A stretch of DNA of 64,000 nt. Source: Desulfitobacterium metallireducens DSM 15288 (lineage in GTDB: Bacteria; Bacillota; Desulfitobacteriia; Desulfitobacteriales; Desulfitobacteriaceae). A model generated the notes under the pieces. The model was not told the origin of the DNA. It searched no databases and was given only the letters and a program-made list of their open reading frames with translations. The stretch covers positions 2,666,001 through 2,730,000 of the forward strand of contig NZ_CP007032.1 in the NCBI RefSeq assembly GCF_000231405.2. Direction: 5' to 3'. A program made the translations under genes and the position numbers. Positions 1-8,118 of this stretch are shown piece by piece. How positions within the stretch are numbered: the first letter of the stretch is position 1; every line of letters begins with the position of its first letter.

Positions 1-703
1 GTGCTTTTCCTTGAACTGATTTCGGATCGATAACTTGACCCCCTACCCGAGATCCCTGACCCATTTGGACCTCAATCATATCCGCCTGAGCTATCGCCTG
101 TGGGTTTCTTCCATAAGGGCTCCGGCTCACTTGCCATATGTACTTCCCTGCCTCCTGCCTCTCCTCCGCTAAAAAAGGGCCTTCGCCTGAATTGAGTGCC
201 GTTCCGACTTGTTTTGCACCACGCGCTAAGGCGATTCTCGCCTCTTCACTAAGCGCTTCTCCATAGGCCATACCCGAAATGATCAAGGGCATCTCTAATA
301 TTAAAGGCTTATTCGCTTTAGGCCCAAGAGTGACCTTCATCGGAATATTCTCCGTGATCTCTATTGGCAGACGCGCCATTTGGGCAGGAACAAACAGTAA
401 GTTATCATAATGCGGAAATTTTCTGGGCGAACCAAGGGGTCGCTTAATGATTTTACCAAACTGAGCCCGCTGACTGATCTCAAGAATATTGATAATTGAA
501 GTACGCTGAGTTGCACTCCACAATTCCATTAGATTTTCGGAATAGTCATCTTCGAAAAGTCGTCCCAGGACTAGGCTAAATAACCGTTGGACAATCGTCC
601 GAAAATAGCGCTTCCCCAGCCAGAAAATGATCAGACCCAGAAAAGCGAATCCAAATATACTCATAAAAACACTGAACAATACAAGAACAAGGGTATTCTC
701 CAC
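1..703 (-). CDS. Glutamate synthase-related FMN-binding protein (partial, N-terminal part)
   Basis: The C-terminal end lies outside the window, and about 234 residues are visible. It begins with a GTG at 703 preceded by a GAGAGGG ribosome binding site. Residues about 3-27 form one hydrophobic helix. The rest reads as the start of the GltB-type FMN/ferredoxin-dependent glutamate synthase barrel: RPLGSPRKFPHYDNL, a GMAYGEALSEEA segment and GTALNSGEGPF are typical of the stand-alone 'FMN-binding glutamate synthase family'. Members with a membrane-anchored N-terminus are usually annotated as GltS-like proteins of uncertain substrate. Catalytic cysteines of the iron-sulfur site would lie beyond the window edge, so true glutamate synthase activity cannot be judged. 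Confidence 0.85.
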   Translation of the reverse strand, partial: MENTLVLVLFSVFMSIFGFAFLGLIIFWLGKRYFRTIVQRLFSLVLGRLFEDDYSENLMELWSATQRTSIINILEISQRAQFGKIIKRPLGSPRKFPHYDNLLFVPAQMARLPIEITENIPMKVTLGPKANKPLILEMPLIISGMAYGEALSEEARIALARGAKQVGTALNSGEGPFLAEERQEAGKYIWQVSRSPYGRNPQAIAQADMIEVQMGQGSRVGGQVIDPKSVQGKA

Positions 704-771
704 TGAGCTTTCCCTCTCTTCGCCCAAAGTTGTCTATTATCTCTTAGTCTGTTACCCTTGCCCGATAATAT

Positions 772-1413
772 TCAGTAAACATCCTCTTCCCACCACACAT
801 TTTTTTCAGCTCTCATCCGCAGATTTTCATTTTTTCCGGTCTCTTGATACGGCTTATAGGATCTACCTTCATCTATCGCTGCTGATCTTAAATCCTCACT
901 CATCCATTCCTCCCATTCCCCTTCTTGATTTATACCCGAATCATGGACTTCCTCACGATCTGAAGGGGTATCCCCATTATTCCATCTATCCCATGGATTG
1001 CTCTCCTCTCCCCAATGGGATGCTCGCGAAGGAAACGATCGGTCCCTTCCCGCTCTTAGTGACCCCTTCCCCGAAGCTTTTCCTGATCCAAAGGCTCCCG
1101 CGAGAATACCGATAAGACCCCCTTCAGCTAAGATCTGAATCGTACCCCATGCGCTAATGGGTAAAAAAAGGGCCGCTAATATAATACTCAAACTTACATA
1201 GCCAAGAGCAGCTACTCCTCCCCATAACCATATTCCACTCTCTTTCCCACTTCGATAACCTGCCGTAACACAACTCGCAACAAGCCCAATATCCACTAGG
1301 CTTGAGGGATCAAGTCCACCATATCCCATTGAACTCCAAAAAATTCCGGCAAGAAGGGTTATAACCGTGACCAGTAATGCTGAACTAACCCCCCGTAGAA
1401 TAGTATTTCCCAT
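772..1413 (-). CDS. TIGR04086-like small membrane protein
   Basis: 213 residues. The first about 120 residues hold four predicted membrane helices with glycine-rich turns, in the manner of the TIGR04086 (YrzE-like) family of Firmicutes. The remaining about 95 residues are hydrophilic and rich in Gly, Ser, Arg, Trp and Glu, a tail longer than usual for this family. The start is supported by an AAAGGAG site eight bases upstream. It lies 68 bp upstream of the FMN protein gene on the same strand, so the two may be cotranscribed. Function is unknown. The family assignment rests on the helix pattern only. Confidence 0.6.
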   Translation of the reverse strand: MGNTILRGVSSALLVTVITLLAGIFWSSMGYGGLDPSSLVDIGLVASCVTAGYRSGKESGIWLWGGVAALGYVSLSIILAALFLPISAWGTIQILAEGGLIGILAGAFGSGKASGKGSLRAGRDRSFPSRASHWGEESNPWDRWNNGDTPSDREEVHDSGINQEGEWEEWMSEDLRSAAIDEGRSYKPYQETGKNENLRMRAEKNVWWEEDVY

Positions 1414-1621
1414 AGAACGCGCTCCTTTCTTATATAATTTCTAATTCACCATTTCTAGGTTTCTATCTCATCTTTACGTACAACCTGTCCCTTTCATGCT
1501 AAAAGCCAATCCTTTTTTAAAGAAAATTGGGTTAGCACCAAGCATTAACGCGGGCGGTCGACTCACCTTTAAGCACTTTAGGAATATAGTAAAGAGAAAC
1601 TGAGAAAGGAGGGTATTCGCT

Positions 1622-2386
1622 ATGGATTATGCGCGTTACGTTGTCCAACCAGGAGATACAATTTATAAAATTGCCAAAGCGTATAATGTCGAGATGTCTG
1701 AAATTATCCAACTCAATCATCTCAAACATCCAGATCGCATCTACCCCGGGCAAGTTCTTTTGATACCCACTGTAGATACAACCCAACCTGTCCCCGGAGA
1801 AATTCCTGAACCCAATTTCACCTACGCAATGTGGCTCTATGAGGTTTATGCTGGAAAAGATTCTGAGCTTTCCGCCGTAACTACCTACTTATATCAAGCA
1901 GTCGTTCTCGATCGTCCAGAATTTGATGAACTTCTTCGCCCCATTGCCTATGATGAATTACGTCATCTTGAACAGTTCGGCTGGGCATTACGTTTCCTCG
2001 GAGTAGATCCCCGTTATGGCTCCTTTAATAAAGGACACTGGGTTGATTGGCGTGCACGTTCCTTAAACTATACGACCGAACTTTGTGCTATCCTCGACTA
2101 CAACATGGAAGATGAAGCAAAAGCTGTTCAGCACTATTGTGAACTCGCGCAAAAAATCCCGATTCCAGAAATTCAAGCTATTCTTACTCAGATTGCCGCA
2201 GACGAAGAACGTCATTATCATTGCTTCGCGCAAGCTAAACATCAGTTCTGTGGTGCCGAAATCGCGCCTTTGCCTACTCAAGGGCTGATGATGGGCTCAC
2301 CCCCGATGTCGGATATGGGAAGTGCTCCAATGATGCCTGAGATGCCTATTTCCCCAGAGACAAGGCCTGAGGGCGGAAAAGGGTGA
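1622..2386 (+). CDS. LysM domain fused to a ferritin-like di-iron domain
   Basis: 254 residues. Residues about 6-49 are a LysM peptidoglycan-binding domain (YVVQPGDTIYKIAKAYNV, then PGQVLLIP). Residues about 65-210 are a ferritin-like four-helix bundle with two iron-ligand motifs, DELRHLEQ and DEERHYHCF, and a central EDEAKAVQHY helix. The tail is rich in Met and Pro and looks disordered. There is no signal peptide, so the LysM domain probably acts on spore cortex or coat made inside the mother cell rather than on exported wall; that is inference. Start chosen by the GAAAGGAGGG site. It is a single-gene unit with a terminator downstream. Related spore-coat or rubrerythrin-like functions (peroxide or iron handling) are possible. 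Confidence 0.8.
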   Translation: MDYARYVVQPGDTIYKIAKAYNVEMSEIIQLNHLKHPDRIYPGQVLLIPTVDTTQPVPGEIPEPNFTYAMWLYEVYAGKDSELSAVTTYLYQAVVLDRPEFDELLRPIAYDELRHLEQFGWALRFLGVDPRYGSFNKGHWVDWRARSLNYTTELCAILDYNMEDEAKAVQHYCELAQKIPIPEIQAILTQIAADEERHYHCFAQAKHQFCGAEIAPLPTQGLMMGSPPMSDMGSAPMMPEMPISPETRPEGGKG

Positions 2387-2506
2387 TCCAAACAAAACTA
2401 AGTAAAATTGGGTCTTTTTTCTATTCTGCGTTTAAGCTATACTAGAAAAAGCGGTGTTCTCGTCCAGCCAATCCTTTAAGGAATGAGTTTAAAGCAAATC
2501 TACCAA

Positions 2507-2550
2507 TAAAGCCGTTACCTATACGTAACGGCTTTACTTTCGCTATTTTT
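2507..2550 (+). terminator. Intrinsic terminator after the LysM-ferritin gene
   Basis: A perfect 12-bp stem (2507-2518 with 2525-2536), loop CTATAC, followed by a T-rich stretch on the plus strand. Confidence 0.75.
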
Positions 2551-2587
2551 ATTAAGTTTATCTGACCAAAAGGAGAAGTGTATCGAA

Positions 2588-3475
2588 TTGATTCAACGTC
2601 GTTGGGCTAATTTATCCCTGCTTGCCGTTACTGCCGTCTGGGGAGCTACCTTTATTGTCGTCAAACGCGCGACCGAAGATCTCGCGCCTTTTCCCTTTCT
2701 GGCCATTCGCTTCGCGATCGCCTTTATAACCTTACTTCCTTTTGTCTGGGTCGGACGTCATCATTTAACCAAAACAGGAATCTGGAAAGGGCTCGCTTTA
2801 GGATGTTTCCTTTTTGGCGGCTATGCCACTCAAACGATTGGGATGCAATATACCACCGCTTCTAACGCGGGTTTCATCACGGGTTTAAGCGTCGTTCTCG
2901 TTCCAGCCCTTGTTACCTCAACCACTCACAAGCTCCCCCATCCCACACTTGTCCTCGGAATCATCAGCGCGACACTGGGTTTAGCCTTACTCTCCTTGGG
3001 TGATAATCTGCGCTTCAATCAAGGAGATCTGCTCGTTTTAATCTGCGCTTTCTTTTTTGCCCTTCATATTTTCTTTGTAGGCCGTTATGCGCCTACCGAG
3101 AATGCGACAGTGCTTGCTGCTGGACAAATTCTTGCTGTTAGCATTTTGAGTACCCTCTTTTCGCTCATTTTTCCACAAGGGTCCCTTCAATTTACCTCGT
3201 ATGCTTGGTTTGGTATCCTTTTGACAGCCATACCCGCGACTTCACTGGCCTTTTATATTCAAACCAAGATGCAACAATTTACAACGCCAACACAAACAGC
3301 ACTCATCTGTTCAGCTGAACCGGTTTTTTCCGCTCTTTTTGCCTTCCTCCTCGCCGGAGAGATTTTGCCTCTCCGCGGCTTAACCGGTGCAGCTCTTGTT
3401 CTCGCCGGGATGCTTACTGCCGAATTGAGTGGATCTCAAGAAGATTTAGAATCTAAAGAAGGGTTAAGACCGTAA
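2588..3475 (+). CDS. EamA/DMT-family transporter
   Basis: 295 residues with ten predicted membrane helices arranged as two EamA repeats, the usual drug/metabolite transporter length. It opens with the typical VWGATFIVVK segment in helix 1 and has a second-repeat ALICSAEPVFSALFAFLLAGE signature. Such proteins export amino acids or other small metabolites across the cytoplasmic membrane; the substrate cannot be read from sequence. The start codon is TTG at 2588, supported by AGGAG ten bases upstream. Its 3' end overlaps the convergent antiporter gene by 23 bp. Confidence 0.85.
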   Translation: MIQRRWANLSLLAVTAVWGATFIVVKRATEDLAPFPFLAIRFAIAFITLLPFVWVGRHHLTKTGIWKGLALGCFLFGGYATQTIGMQYTTASNAGFITGLSVVLVPALVTSTTHKLPHPTLVLGIISATLGLALLSLGDNLRFNQGDLLVLICAFFFALHIFFVGRYAPTENATVLAAGQILAVSILSTLFSLIFPQGSLQFTSYAWFGILLTAIPATSLAFYIQTKMQQFTTPTQTALICSAEPVFSALFAFLLAGEILPLRGLTGAALVLAGMLTAELSGSQEDLESKEGLRP

Positions 3476-4445
3476 AAATGAACAAGAGATAGAATCCTCC
3501 ACCGACCATAAGCGTACTCGGATAAACTACTCCTCGACGTTTGAGATTCATCAATAACATCAAGCCTGACGCAATTGCCAAAATTCCGCTCCACAAGGCA
3601 AGAGGCTCTAATTTCCAAGGAGTTAAGGCAAGCCCAATTGCTGGTATGACGGAGCTCTGAAAAACCATAGCTCCTGTAATATTTCCTAAAGCTAACGTAT
3701 CTTTCCCTCGGCTCAACCAAATCACACTATTAAACTTTTCAGGGAGCTCTGTAGCAATCGGAGTAATAATCAGAGATAGAACGAGTGCTGGAATTCCCGT
3801 CGTCAGAGCCACCGATTGAACTGCATCGACAAAACCATGTGCCCCAGCGACAATTCCCAAAAGGGCCAGTGTTATTTGTCCAAGAATCGATATTAGCTCA
3901 GGTTCCTGGACTTGTCGTGTAATATAAAGGGGAGGCAACTGCCCCTGTTCTTCAGCCCCCTTACTCTTTTTCACGGTGATAATGACATAGACAACATAGA
4001 TTAAGGGGAGGATCCCTGCCACACCTAATTTCAGGGAAGGTGAAGGCAAGAAGGAAGAGAAAATGGCTAACGTATACGTGGTAAGAAAGAACGTAATATC
4101 CCTCTGAATTACTCCCCCCTGAATGCGTAAAGGCTGATTAGCCCTTCGAAAAATCAAGGCAGCCAATCCAGAAATCAAAAAAGCCAACGTTGCTAACATA
4201 AATGGAGCACCTAGAATAGCCCCGATTCCCACCTCGGTGATGCTTTCCTCTCCTTGAGTCCCGAGAAAAGCAATGAGCGGAACCATTGTTTCGGGTAAAG
4301 CCGTCCCGACTGCAGCTAAAATGCTTCCAACTGCTCCCGCGCCCAATTTCAATCGTCTACCTAGCCATTCAACCCCATTCGTAAACGCTTCTGCGGAGGC
4401 TAGGATAAGTCCCAAACTCAAGAGCATAATTACAACATCTTTCAA
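3453..4445 (-). CDS. Sodium/calcium exchanger family protein (CaCA superfamily)
   Basis: 330 residues, about ten membrane helices. Both CaCA alpha repeats are visible: VGTALPETMVPLIAFL in the N-terminal half and TPIATELPEKFNS in the C-terminal half, each with the P-E pair that binds cation. This predicts a Ca2+ (or other cation)/Na+ or H+ antiporter in the cytoplasmic membrane, of the YrbG-like bacterial group. The start is TTG at 4445 behind GGAGGGG; no ATG fits the ribosome binding site. Upstream lies the transposon boundary, so the insertion sits between this gene and its former neighbour, the diguanylate cyclase. Confidence 0.82.
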   Translation of the reverse strand: MKDVVIMLLSLGLILASAEAFTNGVEWLGRRLKLGAGAVGSILAAVGTALPETMVPLIAFLGTQGEESITEVGIGAILGAPFMLATLAFLISGLAALIFRRANQPLRIQGGVIQRDITFFLTTYTLAIFSSFLPSPSLKLGVAGILPLIYVVYVIITVKKSKGAEEQGQLPPLYITRQVQEPELISILGQITLALLGIVAGAHGFVDAVQSVALTTGIPALVLSLIITPIATELPEKFNSVIWLSRGKDTLALGNITGAMVFQSSVIPAIGLALTPWKLEPLALWSGILAIASGLMLLMNLKRRGVVYPSTLMVGGGFYLLFIFTVLTLL

Positions 4446-4550
4446 CGCCCCTGCCCCTCCAATCTTTAATCTAACCTTCCGTAATTTATATTCTGAATGT
4501 CCTCTTAACAGAATACAGAGCTCAAGATGTACTTATACTTTTAACAAATC

Positions 4551-4575
4551 AAAATGGCAACCCCACTCTTAAAAA
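4551..4575 (-). terminator. Distal half of the split terminator hairpin of the diguanylate cyclase gene
   Basis: AAAATGGCAACC (4551-4562), CCAC, then TCTTAAAAA (4567-4575). The matching arm lies 3.6 kb away at 8155-8171. Without the transposon and one copy of TCTTAAAAA, the two halves form a 12-bp stem plus a CAC/GTG extension whose loop is exactly the 9-base target duplication. Confidence 0.75.
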
Positions 4576-4602
4576 TAACGGGTTCCGTTCAGGGGTGCAA
4601 AA
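4576..4602 (+). repeat. Left terminal inverted repeat
   Basis: 27 bp starting TAACGGGTTCCGTT and ending GGGGTGCAAAA. One mismatch (C for G at the fifteenth base) against the right end. It abuts the TCTTAAAAA target duplication at 4567-4575. Confidence 0.88.
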
Positions 4603-4603
4603 T

Positions 4604-4674
4604 AAAAAATCACATGGATTTCCACAAGGACTTTCGCATAAATTTTCGTAACTAAAATATGAAAAATCACATGG
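4604..4674 (+). repeat. Left subterminal AATCACATGG sites
   Basis: Two copies of AATCACATGG (4608-4617 and 4665-4674) preceded by A-runs, pointing inward. They match sites at the other end of the element and are probably transposase or accessory-protein binding sites (inference). Confidence 0.6.
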
Positions 4675-4683
4675 TTTTCAGTT

Positions 4684-4718
4684 AAAAAAAGGTGACCATA
4701 GCTTTGGGCTTGGTCACC
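4684..4718 (-). terminator. Terminator inside the transposon, left end
   Basis: On the minus strand, GGTGACCA (4718-4711), a 12-base loop, TGGTCACC (4698-4691), then seven T. It would stop the transposon's leftward transcript, that is transposase plus SUKH gene. Confidence 0.8.
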
Positions 4719-4748
4719 GATTATATTTTATTCCCCTTTATGAAATGT

Positions 4749-4778
4749 CTACTTTCGTTAAATCTACTTTCGTTAAAT
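4749..4778 (+). repeat. Perfect 15-bp tandem duplication
   Basis: The unit CTACTTTCGTTAAAT occurs twice without spacer (4749-4763 and 4764-4778), inside the transposon between its terminator and the attC-like fold. Confidence 0.9.
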
Positions 4779-4787
4779 AAGAAAATG

Positions 4788-4863
4788 CGTATAACGTTTT
4801 CGCATTCCCGTAGCGCCATACCGCTTTCATATTGGCAAAGTTACGGGAATGCTGTGTTATACC
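4788..4863 (-). other. attC-like folded recombination site (candidate)
   Basis: Nested inverted repeats: GTATAAC (4789-4795) pairs with GTTATAC (4856-4862), and GCATTCCCGTA (4802-4812) pairs with TACGGGAATGC (4842-4852). Unpaired spacers of unequal length lie between, and the apical part is imperfectly paired. It lies 60 bp downstream of the SUKH gene, where an integron cassette would carry its attC. The outer boxes only loosely match the attC core consensus and no integrase is present in the window, so this stays a candidate. Confidence 0.35.
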
Positions 4864-4922
4864 GATGGACTGTGGGCCCCAGATAAATTCTAAAATCTTA
4901 AGAAGTATCTTAAGGTGCTAAA

Positions 4923-5366
4923 TTAGCTATTGGTTAAACCAACACAATAAATATAATGATATAGATTTTTGTAGGTTGTTGGTTTGACACCTTTTTCTTC
5001 ATGGTCCCAAACAGATATGGAGGATTCACATATGCCATCAACTACCTTGAAACCATAATAATCTCCTGCCCCATTATTGGAAACAGCAAGAAAATTATAA
5101 GAAGTGACGACTCCAGCTTCTTTATTCTTTGAAACTATGAACCATTCACTTTCTTTTATTCCAGAAAAGATTACTGTAAAAGCGAAGTAGCCTCCACCAT
5201 ACTCTTTTATGAATTCTTTATATTCCTTAGGAAGCCGTAACATTAAATTAGTTTCAATAAACGTTATATCTTCATCACTGCTCTTTAGATCGGATTCCAG
5301 TCCAAACCATACCGGATGGCAGATTCTTGTTTCGTTGACAACTTTAGAAAACATCGTGAAATCCAT
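4923..5366 (-). CDS. SMI1/KNR4 (SUKH) family protein, probable immunity protein
   Basis: 147 residues from the ATG at 5366, chosen because TTGAGGGG precedes it; a longer reading from 5387 lacks a site. The sequence has the SUKH pattern: an N-terminal helix, then IETNLMLRLPKEYKEFIKEYGGGYF, a beta-rich middle, and a C-terminal SISVWDHEEKG segment. SUKH proteins are commonly immunity partners of polymorphic or contact-dependent toxins and act in the cytoplasm. Here no toxin gene is adjacent: the protein is transposon cargo, downstream of the transposase on the same strand. It could protect against a toxin encoded elsewhere or one delivered by a competitor. Confidence 0.78.
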   Translation of the reverse strand: MDFTMFSKVVNETRICHPVWFGLESDLKSSDEDITFIETNLMLRLPKEYKEFIKEYGGGYFAFTVIFSGIKESEWFIVSKNKEAGVVTSYNFLAVSNNGAGDYYGFKVVDGICESSISVWDHEEKGVKPTTYKNLYHYIYCVGLTNS

Positions 5367-5499
5367 TGTTATTCCCCTCAACCTCACATTTCACATTCTT
5401 AACATAAGGCTTTACGTCTATAATAGACCGTATTTCTCATCCTTTTCCAAATTTATCATGACAATTAATCCCCAAGAAACCATAAAATCCACAGTCTAT

Positions 5500-5588
5500 C
5501 GTATAACGTTGGATTAACAAAGTGCGCAATAATTCCGATATAGGTATTATTTACGAAATAGGTTCGCAAATATAATTCTATACCGGAA
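5500..5588. repeat. Direct repeat CGTATAACGTT plus hairpin at the upstream edge of the SUKH segment
   Basis: CGTATAACGTT at 5500-5510 is identical and in the same orientation as 4788-4798, so the SUKH gene lies between two copies. Beside it, TTCCGATATAG (5533-5543) pairs with CTATACCGGAA (5578-5588), with a further AT-rich stem inside. The fold lies just after the transposase stop codon and may also act as its terminator. Confidence 0.5.
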
Positions 5589-5628
5589 CCTCTTGACTTA
5601 CTGCACGAATGCGTCATTGCCTAAAATT

Positions 5629-7566
5629 CTAGCAAAAGTAAATGATGTCTTTTATCGTAAATTGCTTATCTGTGATTCCAAGGCGTTGGGCAGGCGTTTG
5701 TAGTTGTCCATTTACCTTTGTTACCCAACAGAAGTTGTAAAATGTTCTTAATATGGTTGTAATATACTGGGCGTACTTCGGGTTATAGTTTGCGTAAATA
5801 TAGCTTTTACCTTCGCCCCTGGCAGTAACCAATGGTCTTTCAAGTATTGAAACACGTCGTCTTATAACTTGAAAGAAGTTATTGATGGTTCGACTATTTA
5901 CCTGAAAAATTAGATCAGCTAAATCATCTGTTCTAAGATGTCTCAAATCAGTGATGCAATCCACCCGTCTATGTCCTTCATCTTTATCGGGCAAAGTGTG
6001 CATTATTGGATTGTGTCCACGGATTGGATACTCACGATCTCTTTGGCTCACCATCTTATAAAAATCATGACCGATTAAATCTTCTTTGAGTTTTTTCAAC
6101 CCTAGAGACTCGTATGATTCTTCTTCTGAATAGCCATTTGCTTTACCCCATTTTCTTAAAGCTATTCTACCTTTGTAAAACACTTTTCCGGCCTCTTCCA
6201 AATCTAGCGACTTATCAGTTTGACAGACAAAATAATTGGCATATCCATCTAAGAAGTTCTTTGAGAAGACACGAAAAATCGCATTTTGAAGGTTTGAATC
6301 ATCATCAGATACAAAAAACCATTCTTTAACGTTTAACATCCTACGAATCAACCAGTAGTGCGCAAGAGCGGTATAGATTGTCTTGGTATGAGAACCTTCT
6401 ACATATTGTTTTCTAAGTTCAAACTCTTGGAGTTCAAAATAGTATTCGGCTTCTGTTTGTTCATCCTTCTTAGTTGGGGGCTGGGGGCAGTAAGGGTATT
6501 TTAGCCTTTCATTCTTTCTTAAAAAGCTATAAGTGTGGTCACAGTGGTATTGAATGGTGTCTGATTCGACTTCATCCAGTGTTCTTGTAAAGTCATAAGC
6601 AATATCAGCTCGGAAAATATAACCCGTTTTCAAATCACCACTTGAAATCAGGGAGGTTTGCAGTTTCCTATCTAAACCCTCATCGCCCAAACGCTTTCCT
6701 TTTCCTCTTTGCCGAATGTTATTAAGGTTATAAATTAGGAAATCCGTATTCAGCCATAACTGATCAAAGTCCAACTTCTTAAGCGCCTGTGTTTCGTGTC
6801 GATCCAAAAACTCAAGGCATTTCTTATAAAGCCATTCAAGTTTTTCATAATATGTTTGTGATCCAATCTCAAGCTGCTCACAGACTCTTTTAACAGGAGT
6901 TCTTGAAGTGATTGCTTTTGCAAATCTTAGTAAAATATCGTTTCGTTTTTGGTTGTAGCTAAAGTTTTCGTTTTGTTTAGGCAATACGTTCGTTATCTTC
7001 TTACATACTTTGCATTGATATTTTGTTGCGTTGCCTGTGCTTTTCCCCCTGTTATAGAACCCTGTCCTATGGGTAAAAGGAGTCTGCCCTTCGGCGGCGC
7101 AATCTGGCCTATGAAAGTTGTACTCCTTTTCAAAAGGTACAACGGTATTTATCGTAATAAGTCGCTTAATTTCTTCTGCCACAGACCAATTAGAAACCGT
7201 TTCCGTCCTATTACCCAATACAACTCCATAAGACATATCTTCAGGTATCTCATTACATTTAATTCTTGTGCCCCCATCATCAAGCTTATAGCGTGAGGGT
7301 TTGTATTTAAAAAACGAATAACGAATCTGAGGCTGACCGTACCACTTGCAAAATGGATTATTACAAAAATTAAACTGTAATTCAGATTCATCATCCTCGA
7401 TATATAAATGAGAGGGAGTATAGAGTAAGGGCCGCTGCTTCTTCATGAATTCAACATTAGATAGCTCTTTGTATTCTATATCGCGCGGTTCATCGGAATC
7501 TGAAAATGCACCGGCTGTAGAAATATGTAGATCATTCGAATGGGCAATCTTTTGCAGCTTCCTCAT
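5629..7566 (-). CDS. Large IS1-like DDE transposase
   Basis: 645 residues. The N-terminal part carries zinc-finger-like pairs (CNNPFC at about residue 69, HRPDC, then CKVCKK near 185). A helix-turn-helix-like stretch follows (TPVKRVCEQLEIGSQTYYE). Candidate catalytic acids are in DQLWLNTDFLIYN, FVSDDDSNLQNAIF and the NNFFQVIRRRVSILERP helix; the last resembles the C-terminal part of IS1/ISL3-type transposases, as does TPAQRLGI. It has its own GGGAGAGG site eight bases before the ATG and overlaps the upstream small gene by 35 bp, so translation is probably coupled. Classical IS1 transposase is about 230 residues, so this is a distant or unclassified group. No frameshift is needed to read it. 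Confidence 0.8.
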   Translation of the reverse strand: MRKLQKIAHSNDLHISTAGAFSDSDEPRDIEYKELSNVEFMKKQRPLLYTPSHLYIEDDESELQFNFCNNPFCKWYGQPQIRYSFFKYKPSRYKLDDGGTRIKCNEIPEDMSYGVVLGNRTETVSNWSVAEEIKRLITINTVVPFEKEYNFHRPDCAAEGQTPFTHRTGFYNRGKSTGNATKYQCKVCKKITNVLPKQNENFSYNQKRNDILLRFAKAITSRTPVKRVCEQLEIGSQTYYEKLEWLYKKCLEFLDRHETQALKKLDFDQLWLNTDFLIYNLNNIRQRGKGKRLGDEGLDRKLQTSLISSGDLKTGYIFRADIAYDFTRTLDEVESDTIQYHCDHTYSFLRKNERLKYPYCPQPPTKKDEQTEAEYYFELQEFELRKQYVEGSHTKTIYTALAHYWLIRRMLNVKEWFFVSDDDSNLQNAIFRVFSKNFLDGYANYFVCQTDKSLDLEEAGKVFYKGRIALRKWGKANGYSEEESYESLGLKKLKEDLIGHDFYKMVSQRDREYPIRGHNPIMHTLPDKDEGHRRVDCITDLRHLRTDDLADLIFQVNSRTINNFFQVIRRRVSILERPLVTARGEGKSYIYANYNPKYAQYITTILRTFYNFCWVTKVNGQLQTPAQRLGITDKQFTIKDIIYFC

Positions 7567-7840
7567 CAGAAATTACCTCTCCCAAGCTCTCAATTTCTTC
7601 TTTAGGTAGTCCCTTTAAATCCTTTAAGATTAGTTCGTTAATCTTTTGTTGATACCGTCTTGATTTTAGCCAAGCTACGAATTCTTCATCATCTAAGATT
7701 TGGGATAAGATCATATCAACAAGTTCGCTTTCATCATACTTGGTGTACTTAGAATATTGGGCAATAATTTCACGACCTCGTTTTGAAATTTTCCATTCAA
7801 CTTTAACAGAACCTTCGTATTTAGGTTTAACCGGTCTCAA
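7532..7840 (-). CDS. Small ribbon-helix-helix-like accessory protein of the transposon
   Basis: 102 residues from the TTG at 7840, chosen for the AGGAGG seven bases upstream; a TTG at 7861 would add seven residues without a site. The stretch SVKVEWKISKRGREIIAQYS, then YDESELVDMILSQIL, has the strand-helix-helix spacing of ribbon-helix-helix DNA-binding proteins. The C-terminus is acidic. It is the first gene of the transposon operon and overlaps the transposase start by 35 bp. AATCACA motifs just upstream could be its operator, making it a transposition regulator or end-binding factor. The fold is inferred from pattern only. Confidence 0.6.
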   Translation of the reverse strand: MRPVKPKYEGSVKVEWKISKRGREIIAQYSKYTKYDESELVDMILSQILDDEEFVAWLKSRRYQQKINELILKDLKGLPKEEIESLGEVISDEEAAKDCPFE

Positions 7841-7904
7841 ATCAAAACCTCCTGGAGTCAAACTAACTCTAATATTTTGCCCAGATTATACTAAGTATAG
7901 CCAA

Positions 7905-8099
7905 AAATCACAATGGTTTTCACATCAAAAATCACACCCAAATTCACATCGAATATTATTTTATATTTAGTGCGATAAACCATGTGATTTTGAGTGTGAA
8001 TTATGGGCAAATTGGCAGGGTGTATGGCCCTTAAACCCGGTAATAAAAGGATAGAGGCTAATGTGATTTTATCACTATTAGCCCCTAAATAACTCGTGA
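7905..8099. repeat. Right subterminal AATCACA sites and palindrome
   Basis: Copies in plus orientation at 7906-7916 and 7930-7938, and in minus orientation at 7980-7991 (CCATGTGATTTT), about 8061-8070 and near 8096. GGCTAATGTGAT (8056-8067) and ATCACTATTAGCC (8071-8083) form a palindrome containing the motif. These sites occupy the promoter region of the transposon operon and the right end. Confidence 0.6.
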
Positions 8100-8118
8100 T
8101 TTTCTATGAGAATTAAAG

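Noticed and set aside
627-1115. 162-codon plus-strand frame
   Set aside because: It is antisense to the FMN protein and TIGR04086 genes, with no ribosome binding site and unlikely composition.
4551-4602. A single long terminal inverted repeat of about 52 bp for the transposon
   Set aside because: The outer part (AAAATGGCAACC) belongs to the pre-existing terminator palindrome; TCTTAAAAA occurs as a direct repeat on both sides, placing the true ends at TAACGGG.
7532-7566. Programmed frameshift joining the small RHH-like gene to the transposase, as in IS1
   Set aside because: The overlap shows only GCAAAAGA, not a proper slippery heptamer, and the transposase has its own GGGAGAGG site and ATG.
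8056-8083. Terminator in the right end of the transposon
   Set aside because: The palindrome has no T-run on either side and contains the AATCACA motif, so a protein-binding site is more likely.
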